Source: Nyssa sinensis (taxonomy: Eukaryota; Streptophyta; Magnoliopsida; Cornales; Nyssaceae). Taken from it: a DNA stretch of 64,000 nucleotides. The position numbers and the translations under genes were made by a program. Position 1 is the stretch's first letter. The number at the start of each line of letters is the position of its first letter. This document shows, in pieces, positions 12,184 through 27,100 of this stretch. The stretch lies in NCBI GenBank assembly GCA_008638375.1, contig CM018043.1, positions 43,837,417-43,901,416 on the forward strand, written 5' to 3'. The notes beneath the pieces were generated by a model. It did not search any database, had not been told where the DNA came from, and worked only from the letters and a program-made list of their open reading frames with translations.

Positions 12184-15100
12184 ATATGACTGTGTGAGAG
12201 GCCGTGTTTTAATTTTATGAGTCATTGAACTAGTTCAATGTGAGGGGTCAGTGTGGATATCACATGTGATGTTTATCACTTCCAATTAACTTGGAACTTT
12301 GAGAAGAGTGCGAAGCAAACAATTTCCATTCAAAAGTCCCACATTGGTTGTTTCATGTCATTTAGCCTTTTTTAAAGTCACTCTGCCAGATTTTATGTAA
12401 GCATCGTGCTTATCAGTTTGGTTCAGTTAAAACCGGTGGTCCAACCTTAACCAAACCATGAAATTATGGTTCTATCATATTTTTAAACTGAATCAACCTG
12501 TACACATTGAAAACATGAACCAAACCAACCCAAGTTTTTCCGTTTTGGTTTCGGTTTCGGTCTCATGTTGGTGGGTTCAATGTGCACCCTTGGTGCTAGT
12601 ATAGGACCTTCTTTATGTCCAAATGACTTTTGAGTGTTTGGTTCGACCTGGATCCTTTTGAAAGTTAACTTTTAAGTTGAACAGTAAAAATGATTGAAAA
12701 TTTGAAATCACTCAAACTTTGAATAGGTCAAACTACTTCCCTTCTTTTCTGTCCTTTCCTTGTTACTGGAGTTCCTTAAATTTTTAATTTTCACTTTTGC
12801 TTCTATGTAAATTACTTCCATAACTTTATATATTAAATTGCCCCCAAAAAAAAAAACTTCATTCAAAATCTTATCGACCCTCTACTTCTAACGTCAATAA
12901 AATCATCACTGCCCTGGAAAGCTAATGTTGTGGGTCACCTGTGAAATGCAAGTGCCATGGCACAATCTAAGTAGAGCCTGCGAACACTTCCTTTAGCTCA
13001 AATCTTTTATAAACATGTTTTTCTTTATATGCAAATGGGAACACTTTTGTGTATTTGACTGTTCTTGGCATCTTGCTATGTCAGTTGACAACTTGACATA
13101 TACTACTTCACTCCATTTTTTTTGATAAGTGACATTTACCACTTCACTCCATGGTAAATACTCCTGAAAATTTTCAACTACAGTGGTATACTTCCACCTA
13201 CTAAATTTTTTTACACCAATGAGTGCATTTCCCAGATGGCCTGCTTGTCCCCAGAATTCCATACCATGCCTTTTGTTCTGCTTATATTCATACCATCTGT
13301 TTATGAGGAAAATTACCCTTGTGTGTCTTTAGAGAGAAGCTGACTTTATGAGGGTCTCTAATCCGATGGCTGAAAGAGCAGAACTTGTCCTTGTCTTATG
13401 ACCAATCTTTTCTGATATGCGACCTTACATCTTTCAGTGTATTTTTATCTTTATGCATTTCTTTTTGTGTTTTCAAGAATTTTAAAGTATTTTTTGGCTG
13501 CAACTTTGTTTTTAGAGTTTCTTGCCATCCAATTCTGGTGGAAGCAATCTATAAGAAGCTAAAAAAAATTGATGCAATCTATAAGAAGCACAAAAAAGCA
13601 GACTCAAAGAAAAGATGTGGGAATTCAGTTTGATTTCAAAGTAGGACTTGAGACCTAGCTAGTCTATGGGTCATGACTTTGGGTCTCTATATATGGTTTC
13701 AAGTAGGCATATATGAGTTTTATTAGTCAAAGTTTATAAGTTTCTAAATATAAAGTGAATGTCCTAGAGTTAGGATTAGCTAGAAGTCTATTGTTTTGTA
13801 ATTCTTTACAGTCAGTGAAGAGAGAACAATTTTAGAGAATTTCAGCTTTTGAAGATCTTTCAGGATTCTGCTATACAATTCTAATATTAGGTGGTGATGC
13901 CTAAAGGATTGTAGGAGTGATTCCTAGACTATTCTTTTTCTTCTTCTACTTCCTTAAATCTCTACCAACAAAGTTTTCTGATCTGACCAGAATCAGACCA
14001 CTTTTTTTTTTCTTCCGGTTTTTCAACATGTCGCACCTTTATAACCCTAAACCATTCCCTACCCTGTAACCTTTTTCCCCTGACAACACTCTATAAGGTT
14101 ACTTTCCAGTAAGTTCCAGCAACATAATTCTGAATTTCTACTGATAAAAAAAAAAACATAATTCTGAATTTCCAATAATTTATCAATTATAAAACCAAGC
14201 TAATTCTCTTCCCTCCTTCAGCCATTCAACCCAAGCCCCAAAAGAAACAAACCAGCCTCTAGTTATTGTTCACAGTTAATGTTTGCTGCTCTGAACATCC
14301 CAATAATTTGTTTTTTCTTCCAAAGCAACCCCCAAATCCTTATCTATATCTTACACCCTCTTCAAACCCTGAAAATACCCCCATCTCCACTAACCTTTTA
14401 GCCTCAAAACCAAATTCAAGCCAAAAGACCTTTCTCAGTGCATCTTACATCAATTGGATAGGTCGTATGACCTAGGAGAGTGTTGATATGCACTTGTCCT
14501 GCTTTTAACCGTGGAACTTGAGAACATTGGATTTTTAGCGTCAAAATCTTTGGCCCCTTTAAGGAGCATAAATTTCTAACTCCTAATAAGGGGCAGGAGA
14601 TAAAATAAGGACCCAGATTTTTTTTCTCTGTTTTCATGGGAATACAATCCAGGAATAGACAGATCAATTAATCCGAAAGTAATGAACCTCTTACTGACAC
14701 ATGAAGACTTGTTACTGCAATGTACTGGACCAGTGCATTGGTGCCAAAAGCTACATCAGTCAATTCCTGGTAAGCAGGAAGTGACAATACATCAAAGACA
14801 ATAGCTGAATCTTAAAACTCAATACGAGATTATAAAAAAAAAGGAAAAAGTTCAACTCTATTGATTCAGAAATTCTATCAGCCAATATCTTATAGAGTTA
14901 CCGAGCCCTAATTCTAATGCCATCAACAAGAACCAAAATTCTGCAGTAAAATTCTTCATGTAACTGTAATGATGGGCAAACCAACCAGAAAGCTACCATT
15001 TAATATGTAGGAATCACTACTTCTTATCTTCCATGTAATCATGTATTCCCTATGTTGATAAAAAAATGTAAACATGTGTTCCCTATACTTGATGCCAATA

Positions 15101-18100
15101 ACAATTAGTGTGAGCTAAACCACGGGAGTCTCTCTCTGTCTGCAAATAACTGGAACTTTATGGAAGTAAATTCTAGTGGATTTCCCCAACATTGGATCTC
15201 TGGTTTTTTCTCTTCTTATGCGCCCTTGTATTGAAATATTAATTTTAGGGGAAAAATTACAATAATTCATATCCTTTGTGCAGGCTCCTGCTTTTGTATT
15301 TGTAGATGAAATTGATGCTATTGCTGGAAGGCATGCGAGAAAAGATCCACGAAGAAGAGCAACATTTGAGGCTCTGATTGCACAGCTTGATGGAGAGTTA
15401 GTATCTTAGTTTCCCCACACGCATGTGTGGCTGCATATCTATTTATAGTGTTTAGATACTTTGCAGTGGGGCTAATATATCTATGTGCTTTTTGGGAAAA
15501 TTTGAATTTTGATTGTTTCTCAAATGTGAGGGTGGGCCTTAACGCAACGGTAAGTTTGTTCCATTGTGACATGGAAGTCATGGGTTTGAGTCGTTGAAAC
15601 AACCTCTTCACTTTTGGGGGTAAGGCTGCATACATCTAACCCTTCCCCAATCCTGCAGTGGCAGGAGCCTTGTGCACTGTGTTTGCCACCTTCTGCACTG
15701 TGTTTGCCCTTTATCTCTCCGCAAGCCATATTCAGGATAGAGGCTACTCGCTAGAAGATAGAGATACAAAATATAATAGGGCCTCGATAAAATAAATTCA
15801 TGCAAGGATTGTAGTGGGGAGTTTGATTCTGGATATTATGGTTTTATCTTGTTTTTTTTTTTGAGGAGCCTGTTCTGGAGGATCTGCTAAAAGACCCTGA
15901 AACTACCTATTCAAAAAAAAAAAATCCTGAAACTGTTGCTTAATCATCTGATGCAATGATAATTTGGGATTGCCAATTTATTGAATTGGTCTATCTAGTG
16001 GTTGATGTGACAATGCTGAACGTATCCACGTCTCCAATTATGGTGTTTAAGGATATTTACTTTTATAGATGTCAGTTAGAGTACAAGGTAATACTTTTAG
16101 GAAAAGATGGGACGTAGTTTTTTTAGATTGGATGCAGGTATATTAATTGAATGTTTTTGTATGGCCCGGGGATATATGATACAAATAGAGCGCTAACCGT
16201 TGACACAATACAATAATTTTTATATGTAATTATCTATTTACTTATCATATATATATATATATATGTAATTATCTAATTTTTTCCTTGTTTTATATTTTAT
16301 GGGTTGTTTGTTTGATTAGTTTGAATTTGAAAAATGGGAGCTGTAAAAACATTTTTATATTGAACTGTTAGATCTCTCAATTGCATTTGAAGCAAAGCCA
16401 TTTGCTTGTTGTCCTTTGATATAGGCATTGTTCTGTAAGTGATTTTTGATTTCAGGTTTTTGTCTTGTATAGGAAAGAGAAAACTGGCGTCGATCGATTT
16501 TCACTTAGACAAGCTGTGATATTCATCTGTGCTACCAATAGGCCAGATGAATTGGACCTAGAATTTGTTCGCCCTGGACGTATCGATCGCCGTTTGTACA
16601 TTGGTTTACCTGATGCTAAGCAACGGGTTCAAATTTTTGGTGTGCACAGTGCTGGAAAGCAGCTTGCTGAAGATGTTGACTTTAAACAGGTAACTGGTTT
16701 GTGTTACCTGTTTCATTATCCCAATTAGTTATGTATATATTTTTCAAAAATATTTTTAGTTTTATCTTCTGAAATTGAATTACAGATTCCATTTGTCATA
16801 TTCTGTGGTAGTACTATTTGGTTGGCATTCCTATCTTGGCATCCTGATCCAAGTGTCTATTTCATTTTGTTAAGAGTTCTTATTGTGTTTTATTCTGGGA
16901 TATGCTGGTGTATTTAAAGTTGGGGCAATATTGTAATATTTGGTTTCCCTTTGCATTATATTATTAGTTGGTGACGTGTAGATTGATATACATAACCCAA
17001 CACTTATTATATTTGTTTCTCTTTTCTCTCTTCTCTTTCTTTATACAAATCCTAAATACAGCACAATTTAACTTGGTAGCAGAGCATGTCACGACCCATA
17101 TTCCAAAGATCTAGGGGTGATCCCGCCTATTAGGATACCTAAGGGTCATTAGAGGTCATGGAAGTCATTCTCCATATACATTTCATTCAATAATTTTCAT
17201 ATAATTCAATTCTAATCCACTTAAGTTCCGTTTTTGCACATTGATGATTATAAGTCACTTGCGAGTCTCCGTGGTGCCACTCACTTCGTGAGTGCCAGAG
17301 ATATTACACAATCTATTCTTAAACCCAAGGTTAATCCTGTCAATTAAACAAGGTCACTTTAGGTTATGTTTAAAAAGTGGTTATAATTAGTTCCATCTCA
17401 TTTGGTTTTTTATAGGCCAACCAACTCGACTTCGTAAGGTTATATCTCTCTAACCATTTGACATCATTAATTGAGACAAATTTTAGGTAAAAATAGACTT
17501 CAAGAAGTTCATTGTAGTCACAAGAATCACTAGATTTGGGTTTGAAATGAGTTAGTTACGGCCTTACGGGCCTACGACTCCTTAAAAATCACCTTTGATT
17601 ATGTTACCTTTTCAAAATTTCAGATTTGACCTCTATTCATTGTGCGATTCATAATTATTTTTCTATATTGAATTTGGGCCTGAAACCAATTTTAAATAAA
17701 ACTACACTTGAAAATCTTCGATTTGAACATAAATTTCGCTTGAATTGGATTTAAAATGAATTTACTATGAATTTTCGAAGTTGACATATTTTTGACGGAC
17801 AGATTATTCCGGCTGACCGGAAAGAGGCTTCCGGCTGACCGGTAGCCTCTGGAATGATACACAAAATAAAGGGTCAAAAAGAGAGCTAATGGGCAGAGCC
17901 TCCGGCCGACCGGAAGCTACTGGGCAGCCTACTTTGTTTTGCGAACTTTGGATTGTCTTTGCCTTCTCTTGGACCTATTTCAATTCCAATCTTTTGTACA
18001 TGGTTTCACACTATTTTTTACGCATCCAATACTATAATTTCATGCATAGAACCTTTTTAAAACATTTTTCAAGAGTTAATAAACCCACACATTTATCAAA

Positions 18101-21100
18101 TTCATCACGTTTGTTCACTGTGTAAGTTACACAAATATTGTTTTAAGCATCATGATGTACACACAAAGATTGCCCCAAGCCTTACATCATTTAAGGGCAC
18201 AACGCCCACCCTCCAAATTCATTACATTAGTTCAAGGTCATAAGTAGTAACAACTCAGGTATTACATTCTAATTATCAATAAATACAAAAGACAGATCTC
18301 ATGGTGATTGGTCCAAATAAACAAAAATGGCATCGTGTCATGGTCTTCAAAAGGAGTATGTCAAAAGAGACGCATCCAAGGGCACCTTGAAATCATTGGC
18401 TCCGTGCCATTTCCTGCATCTAGTAGGGGTAAAAAACCACGCCCCGTAGAGGATTCTAAACAAAGGGAACCATGAATGTTGCAAGTGTATGCATGTGCTT
18501 ATGTGTGAATGTACTAGATGGCATACATTTCATACACAAGAAATATGCTTCCAATAATGAAACCAATGAGAGCCAACAAACATGTTTCCATAAGAAATTA
18601 AAAGAATACATCACCCATTTTCGATAACCTTAGGTAGTTTATTCCCAAACCACACACCTAAATATCCATTTCCTTTCCACAACTCCAAAGACACAAACTT
18701 CATTTCTTCTATTAATTTCAAGCCAACATCAATTCCAAATTGCATCAAAATCTCAAATCTCAACAAGGTCCCAACACATAATCACAATAAAGTTATATCA
18801 TGTCTATATAAGCCAACAATTCATCAAGAATAACAAACAAGCTCCACTATGGCATTTCACCAAACAATACAAGTGCACAACATGTAATATAGGGCAATAA
18901 TGATCCAATATTGAGAATGAAACTTTATAATGCATTATCCGTGGAAAAGTTAAGGCTTCGAATACACATTTACATGTCAAGAGAAGAAATATGACATCGA
19001 ACATCCATAATGAAGGCATCTAATCATGGTACGAAGCTATTACATAACATAATACTACATGATATGTCAATAAATCTCTTAAGAAATTCATAGAAACATC
19101 CCTAGCATCCATTTTTCACCTAAGGTTAGAAACCCGTACCTCTTTTGGTGAAGGAGTAGAACCCTGGCTTGTTCCTTGTGATTTGTGTAAAAAACTTTCA
19201 ATCCTTTGCTCTAAAGTTGCAATATAGGCTTCTCATAGAAAGATTCTAGCACTAAGACTTCATTTTAGGCATTGATTTGGGAGAGATTTGGAGAAATTTG
19301 AGTAAAAGATGAAGAACCCTAACTTCCCTTTCCCCCTTCTTGGAAGTGAATAGAGAGAGAGAATGAGAGAAATCAGATTTTGGTTTATGTATGAGTGTCT
19401 CTAATGTGTGGGTGTGTGGGTTATATCCCAACAAAATATCTCCCTTGGATAATGACTATTTTGCCTTCCTTTAAGTGTCTTACACTCATCCCACCTTTTA
19501 CGTTTGGTAATTTTATCCCAGTTACCTCTTAATTATACTTCCTTACACAATTTCACATCTGTTTACATTCTAGTGGATTATTCTTCAAATATCATACACT
19601 CATGGGTCCCTAATGTCGATAAAAGACCAATTCTCCATTTTGGGCATTTAATGTATTTAAATTAATTTCAATTAACTTCAAAATTTTTCTAACCTATTAT
19701 TATTCATGTTCAAGTTATTATATTTTATTTTAATGTACTATCTATATCATTTAGTCATTTTATTTATTATCACAAAATTACGGGATGTTACAAAGCAATA
19801 TCGAAGGCTGAATATCACTGGAAAAGATACTCGTAGGCTATCGGGAAGTAGGACTGCTTAAACCAGTGCTGACGTTAGCAATCAAGTGATGACATCATGT
19901 CGATGTCAGCATGACGTTAGCATATTTTGGTCGCCGGACTCCCGTTGGGTCGTTTCATCCTTCTGGTTATTATGGATAATTTTTTTTTTTTCAATTTTTT
20001 TGTAGTCGTTTCGAGGGAGTATTCTATTTTCGGATATTTGTTTTTAAAAAAATTAGGGTCAGATTTGCGATTTGCCTTTCCCGATGGAATTGGAGGTTTT
20101 TGGTGCTTCAAACTTGTTTTCTAAGGTGCACGTAGAGGATTAGAGGCTACTTACGACCAAGAAATAAAATATCGATAAAAAGGATATATCGCAGGTCGAT
20201 GGATATATCGCAAATACATATCAATATCGCAATATTTTTTTTATAAAAATGATGGATATTAATATCAAATCATGGAAATTTTGAATGAAAATTTTTGAAG
20301 TATTATTTAGGATGTTAAACATCATTTTGAGTTAATATTTTGTAAATAAAACATATATTTGATAATTATGTGGTATCTAAGGTTAAAAACGTGCGCCCCG
20401 ATGAGAATTTAAAGAACACCAATGAATATAATATACATACAATTTAACTATATTAACATAAATAAGAGTCACATATGCATCTATATCAAATGAAGTATAA
20501 ATATAAAATTCCATTCCATTAACAATATTATACAACTAACCCTTCAATCAATAGAGATGATAATATATGCATAGTTTTTAATATGTGAGAACAATGTTAC
20601 TTGAAACGTGGATTGTTATGGTACGGGGATCAGGAACGGGAACATAGATCGTCACTTGTTATAGAACATGGTACATTAGAGGTAGGCTTCTTTGGATCGT
20701 TTTGTTGGAACGAAATACGTTTATTTGAAACGTGATATGTTTTTTGATTATATTTGTAATAATATTGGTATGTATATATAAACACCAAAAAGATTTCAAT
20801 GAATTATGAATCCAAGCCATTATAAAATAAAATTCCAATGATGTGTGTGTATTTTGTATTATTTTTTTGGGATTCTTGATATTTTATATTGAAACACTAA
20901 ATCTTGCGTTCCAAATTGCTAATGATCCATGTTTTGGATCGTGCGATCCCAATTTGCAATTCGCCAGGGAGGAGCGATTTGTGGTAACTATGTGTGAGAA
21001 CAATTTAAATTTGATAAAAAATTTAAATAAAATAAAAACAACAAACTTTAATGGCTTGTTATATTGTAAAGTCCCAAGAAAAAATAGAAACAAAATACAT

Positions 21101-24100
21101 TATGTATCAAAAGCTGCATGGTGTCTACTACGCAATTTGCCACTGATTGACAATTCAAAAGAAAAAAAAAATACAGCAACATTATAATAGAAAAGCTGCC
21201 ATTGATTGATTATTTGATTGACAATACAGAAAAAAAAAAAAACACAATGAAGTCTTCAAGCGTAGAGCCATTTTAGTTGTGATATCTCGCAATATTTCGT
21301 GATATAGTGCGATATATTGCAATATGTACAATTTTAAGAATTTGAAACCTTAAAATTAGCGATATTTTAAGTTGCGAAGTGTATTGCAATAAATTGGAGA
21401 TATTTTGTGATTTGTTTTTTGTACATCAAAATATCGTTTCACAACTCTTGAAATTGCGATATATCGCGATAAATTCTGATATTTAAAACCATGTTTATGA
21501 TCAACCCATGTGCTTCTTGATGCTATTTGAATGCGAATAGGGTCCTATAGTGGTCGGCTGCCACTATTTTTTGTGTTTGGTGATCGTTGTTGAAATTTTT
21601 CTGGCTTGTTCAATGATTTTTGTGGTTCTTTACGTTTCAGTTTGCTTCATAGCTACTTGGGTTAGCTATTTTCATTTGTTCTTGAATCTGCTATGAGGTG
21701 GATTGGTCATTTGGCTTCCTCCATACCCTATGTGTGGTTGGGTTGATTGTTGTCATCTATTTCTTTGTTGAGTACTGCTGTTGATTCCTCCCTATGGCTT
21801 CATCCAATGATGTCAAACATTATGTTGTAGATGAGCAGATGTGATCAATTACCTTTGTGAGGTTAAATGGCAATGATTATCATTCGCGGTCTCATGCTTT
21901 TAATGTTTTTTTGCATGCAAAAAAAAGTATCTTACTGAAGACCCACCTCCTTTAGATGCGAAAAATTTAGAAGATTGGGAGTGAGAATTCCTTGGTCATG
22001 ATGTGGTTGTGGCATAGTATGGAATCTTACATAGTTGCAAATGTTTAGCTTCTTGACATGGCAAAAAAGATATGAGATTTTTCGCAAGAGCATAATATTT
22101 TTCGAGTTTATGAGATTTTTGAGCATATGTTCAACACTAAACAAGGTGACAAGCCTCTTACAGAACACTATGGTACTTTGAAGGGGTTATGGGAGGAGCT
22201 CATGCTTTATCAGCTATTGAGTACCGATTTAGAGGTTTCACTTCATCAATTTGAGGAGTTTTAGGTTGCCTTATTTTTGTCTACTTTAATTCTGAGTAGT
22301 GTCTTCAAAGATTAGATTTTGGCTAGTGAGAAGCTTCCAACCGCAGCTAGCTTGCCCCTCTCACTCGTGGGTTTGCTTCCTCATCTAGAGAGTCCTTTGC
22401 TCCAGTCTCTAGTGATGGTAATCGTGGTGGTTGCAGTAGTGGTCCTCATGGTGGCCAATGTTCCCACCAAGGTGGTGGTTGTAGTAGTGGTAATCGAGGC
22501 TATGGTTGTGGTGGACGTATTGGACATGGTAATCGTTCTTAGTGGAAGTGTACTTATTGTAGGTGGTACAGGGCATACTGAGGATTATTGTTGGGATAAA
22601 TGGGGGAGGCCTAGCCTATGCAGATGATACTTCTGCTACTATTTTGCATATGTGTTAGGAAAGGACTTTTGCTTCCATGGATAATTGACTCTGGAGCCAA
22701 TGCTCATATGTCTAGTATTTCATCTCTTGCCTCTAATTTTCATCTTTCAAAATCCCGTATTGTGTTAGCTGATGGTTCTTTTCGACTAGTGCTTGGAACC
22801 GTTGATCTTTATCTTGCTGAGTCTATATCCTTATCTTCTAGTTTATTTGTTCTTCATTTTCCCTTTAATTTGTATCTGTGAGTCAATTAACCAAATTTTT
22901 ATAGTGTTGAATAATTTTTCCCCTCTTGTGTTTTTCAAGATTTTAGGATGAAGAAGGTGATTGGTTTGGGGCATGAGGGTAATGGTCTTTATTCTTTAAA
23001 TTCTGGCAAGTCTATTGTTGCCATTTAGTGCCACAGTATCTCCTTTACAACGACATTATCGTTTGGGTCATCCATTGTTGCAGAAATTGCGTCAAGCTGT
23101 CCCTAATTTGAGTCTTGTATCTGTTTTGGAATATTATGCTTGCCAATTGGGCAAGCATCACCATCATTCATTTCCTAATAGTTTAGGAAGTCGTTAGTCT
23201 AGTCCTTTTACTATTGTGCATTCAGACTTTTGGGGTCTTGCAAGAATAAAAGGTACTTCCCGTTTTCAATATTTTGCAATATTTGTGGATGATTTCTCTC
23301 GCATAACTTAGTTATTTCCTATGAAAGATCATTTTGAATTGCCTATGGTTTTTGTTATGTTTTAGAATGAAATTGTGGGTTAATTTAGCAAACGCATCAA
23401 GGTTTTACATTCTGACAATGCTATTGAATATACCCAATTCTTTATGCATGATTTTTGTGTTGAACGTGACATTATCCACCAAACAACTTGCCCACATACA
23501 TCTCAACAAAATGGTATTGTAGAACGTAAGTATCGTCATTTATTAGATGTTGCTTGTACTTTATTGATTAAGGTGCATGTGCCAAAATCATTTTAGGCTG
23601 ATGTTGTCCTTATTGCAGTTTATCTCATTAATCGCATGTCGTCCTCTGTTTTGGCCAACAAGTCTCATTTTCCTCATCTTCATCCTAATGTTCCACCCTT
23701 TAGTTTAACACCTTGTGTTTTTGGTTGTGTGGCCTATGTTCATTTTCATTTTCTTTCTCCTGGTTGTGATAAATTGTCTTCTCCTCCGGTTAAATGTGTA
23801 TTCTTGGGGTATTCTCGTACGCTGAAAGGTTATTGTTGTTATGGTCCTGCTTCTCATCAGTATTATACCAGTGCCAATGTTACCTTTTTGGAATCATCTT
23901 CTTTCTTTTTAAGCGCTCAAACGACTTCTTGATCCTACCTTAGTTCCTTCTCGTATGGGAGAGCTTCCGTTGTCGACTATTTCAGATTTTGGCTCTTCCT
24001 CATCGCCTGTGACTGCTTCTCCTCTTTAGTTTTATCAATGGTGCAAAGACCGTGAGGTTGTGCCGTGGTCTCCTGCTCCTTCACCAATGCTTGATTCTAC

Positions 24101-27100
24101 TAAGGTCTTGCCTACTACTCTATCTATGGTTCTGTCTTCTCCTGATTTGCCTATTGCATTGTGGAAAGGTACTTGTACCTGTACTCAACATCTATATTCC
24201 AATTTTGTATCTCTTCATCGTCTTTCCTTATCCCTTTGTTGTTTGTTTCTTTGCTACCTTCTGTGTCTGTTCCAGTTCATTTTCGCAAGTTTTCGCATCT
24301 CCTAGATGGAAATTGGCTATGGATGAGGAGATAGCTACTCTTCATAAGAATCAGACCTTGGATTTCACTCTTCTTCCTCCTGGCAAGTAGCCTCTTGGTT
24401 CTTGTTGAGTCTATGATGTGAAGTATCATCCTGATGCAGCTGTAGAATGCCTGAAGGCCCATTTGGTTGCCAAAGGCTATACTCAGACATATGGTGTGGA
24501 TTAGTTGTGTAACTTTCTCCCCAGTTGTTTGCCTGAATGCTGTTAGGTCTTGTTTGGTTGCTGGACAGTTTAAGTAGGACTAATTTATATTAGGATAAAA
24601 TAGTGAGGAAAGGATTGGGTTAAATAGTGTGTTAATAAAATTAATATTGTGTTTGGAATGAATAGAAGTAATTTCATTAATAAGGTTATAATGCCATCCA
24701 ATGTTTGGAATATCCCGGATTAAATATGGAATAACTGTGATTATTACCAGAGTACCCTTCCCCCATAAATACTTGCCATTTTGTTTTTTTTAATGGTTTT
24801 TTCTATTTTCCAACAACTGGTTTATATTTATAACAAAGTCATGAACGTTAATAAACCTGCCAATGTTTAGATTATCTAATCTGCAGGACTAATTTGCCAC
24901 AACAAAGCTGCCGTGGAAGAGCAGCCCATTTTTTTTGTTCAAAGATAGTTTCCTCCGCTTATTATTTTTTTGGACCAAGTAGGCTTTTCCTGTAAATGCC
25001 ATCTCCTTGGTTGTTTTTTTGTGGTCTTTTGAGACCTTTGTAACTAGACGTAGTTTATTCATCTGGGTTTGCCCCCCTCCCCCTCCCCCCGGGCACCTTT
25101 TATAATACTTTACTTATTTTTTTTAAAAAAAAGGCTGCAGTGGAAGATAGTGTTAAACAGTGCAATTATTGTGTAAATTTAAAAAAAGGCACCACAACAT
25201 CTCACCACCTTTGCTGCATTCCGTCCACCCACAATTTCACTACTGTTCCTGTTTGTACCATTGCCATATCTGTACAGGAAGAAAGGCAGCAGACCACAAT
25301 CCTATTCTAGAAAATGGAAACTCTAAGACAGCATAGTTGGATTTCAATTTAACTAAATCAATCTGTTACACAACTTAAAAATTCCCAATGTAATCAACAA
25401 CAAACCATCCCAACTAGGTCATATATTACATCGCAATATATGCATTTAATCAAATAAAATAGACCAAAACATTAGTGGATTCGCCTGATCAGCTGAATAG
25501 GAAGAAAGTCAGCAAAACAAAGGTGGATCCATCTGGACAACCTATACACAGCCTTGTGGTGGCCGAAAGATTTCCAATTAACTTAAGTGTCGCACCCTGG
25601 TGAATGCCCTCCGTCTCCCTCAGAAAGAGTAGGAATTTTGAAAGAATTTATTGATTTAAGTGTTATTTATGAAATACAAAAGATGTGTTGAAATTTTTAA
25701 ATTGTATTTACAAGAATGTCCCCAGTACTCTATTGGTGGGCCTTGTGATTCGAGGACGTAATCAAACCCCTCGTCCCAATTAGCCGCGGGAAAAAAATGG
25801 GACCCAAACTCACAAAAAGAGTTAGGGAAGTCACCATGTTCGATTGCTAGCCTCGGAATGTATTCAAGTGTGAAAGTGGAAGCGTCGTTAGAGAAGATTT
25901 CTGGATAAGCGAGGGCAGGGGTGCCAGAAACATGATCAGAAATAGAGGAGGACTCAATATGGCCCCAAAAGTCATCGACGGAGGTCAAAAAAGGACCTGA
26001 TGCCATTTTGACGGCGGAAGGATGTCTGGAACGACCCTATTCTTTCTTACTGAACTTGCGTACCATTTCGAACGAATAGAAAAGGGTTATGAATGAGATT
26101 GGAAAAGAAAGGGAAGCTGCTGAAGTTTTAGTCGGAACAAAAACAAAGGATTGATAGTAGAATCAAGAGTAAAATGAGGAATGAGGCTAAGTTCCCAATT
26201 TATACTAAAACCAGGGATGCCAAAAAGACGTGGAGAAGCAGAAGAGTTCGACGCGTGTTTTAGTGAAATGGCGACCAGAATATGAAAAGACACCCTAGGG
26301 TAGTGTGCACATAAATACTCGACTGACACTCAGGTATATGCTCAAGGGGAAAAAATGTAAGAGTGATTTCATTATGAACTCGTCAAAAATATCACATGTG
26401 GTTGTTTGAACCCAAAAGCAAAGCAAGGCAAAGAAAGAACGACTGTCAAGGAGATCAGATATCTCGAAATCTCCAAATGAACGATGAGGGGATAGGATCA
26501 CCAACAAAGGAAATCTCCAAAAGAAGACGAGAGGGGATCTCCACAGAACTCCAAGGCTGCTATGGAATCATACTAAAGAAGCCAATTACTTCGAAGTCTC
26601 TAGTAAGTGTTGCGGGGAAGTCAAATATGATGGCACCATGGTGGACCGAGTCTTAAAGATCCTTTACAAGTTTCAGATAGGCCAATCACAAGGTCGAGAC
26701 CTAAGAAGTTAAGTGCACAAAAACGCTAGTTGGGTGATTTTCGTACAGTTTTAACATCGTTTCGTAATCTGGGCATAACTCTCTCATCCAAGCTCTGATT
26801 GAGATGATTCAAGATGCTATGGAAAGCCAAGAAATAGTTCTACAACTTTCATGTTTTGAGTTTTTCGAGATTCGGACTAAATCAAGGTCGAAATTGGGTT
26901 TGAAGTTGCTGCACCTGCACTGATGACGTTTTGGCTGCGCGAAATTTTATTTATTTAGTGGATTTCTGTTAATTAGTTTTAGTCGGTAGTTTAGGATGTT
27001 TTGGGCCCGAAGATGTTCAACCTATATCTTTTATTTAATGTAGGCCTTATTCGGTTCTAGGGTTTCATAGAGTGTTTTAAAAAGAACTTGTAGCCGCATT

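Noticed and set aside
22319..22627. Val-rich 102-codon open frame
   Set aside because: It is an out-of-frame reading of the Gly/Ser-rich zinc-knuckle part of Copia gag; GGT and GTG repeats give the valines.
24545..25330. hAT- or PIF-type element starting at the Copia break
   Set aside because: The start is suggestive but no inverted end or duplication was found; kept only as an unclassified segment.
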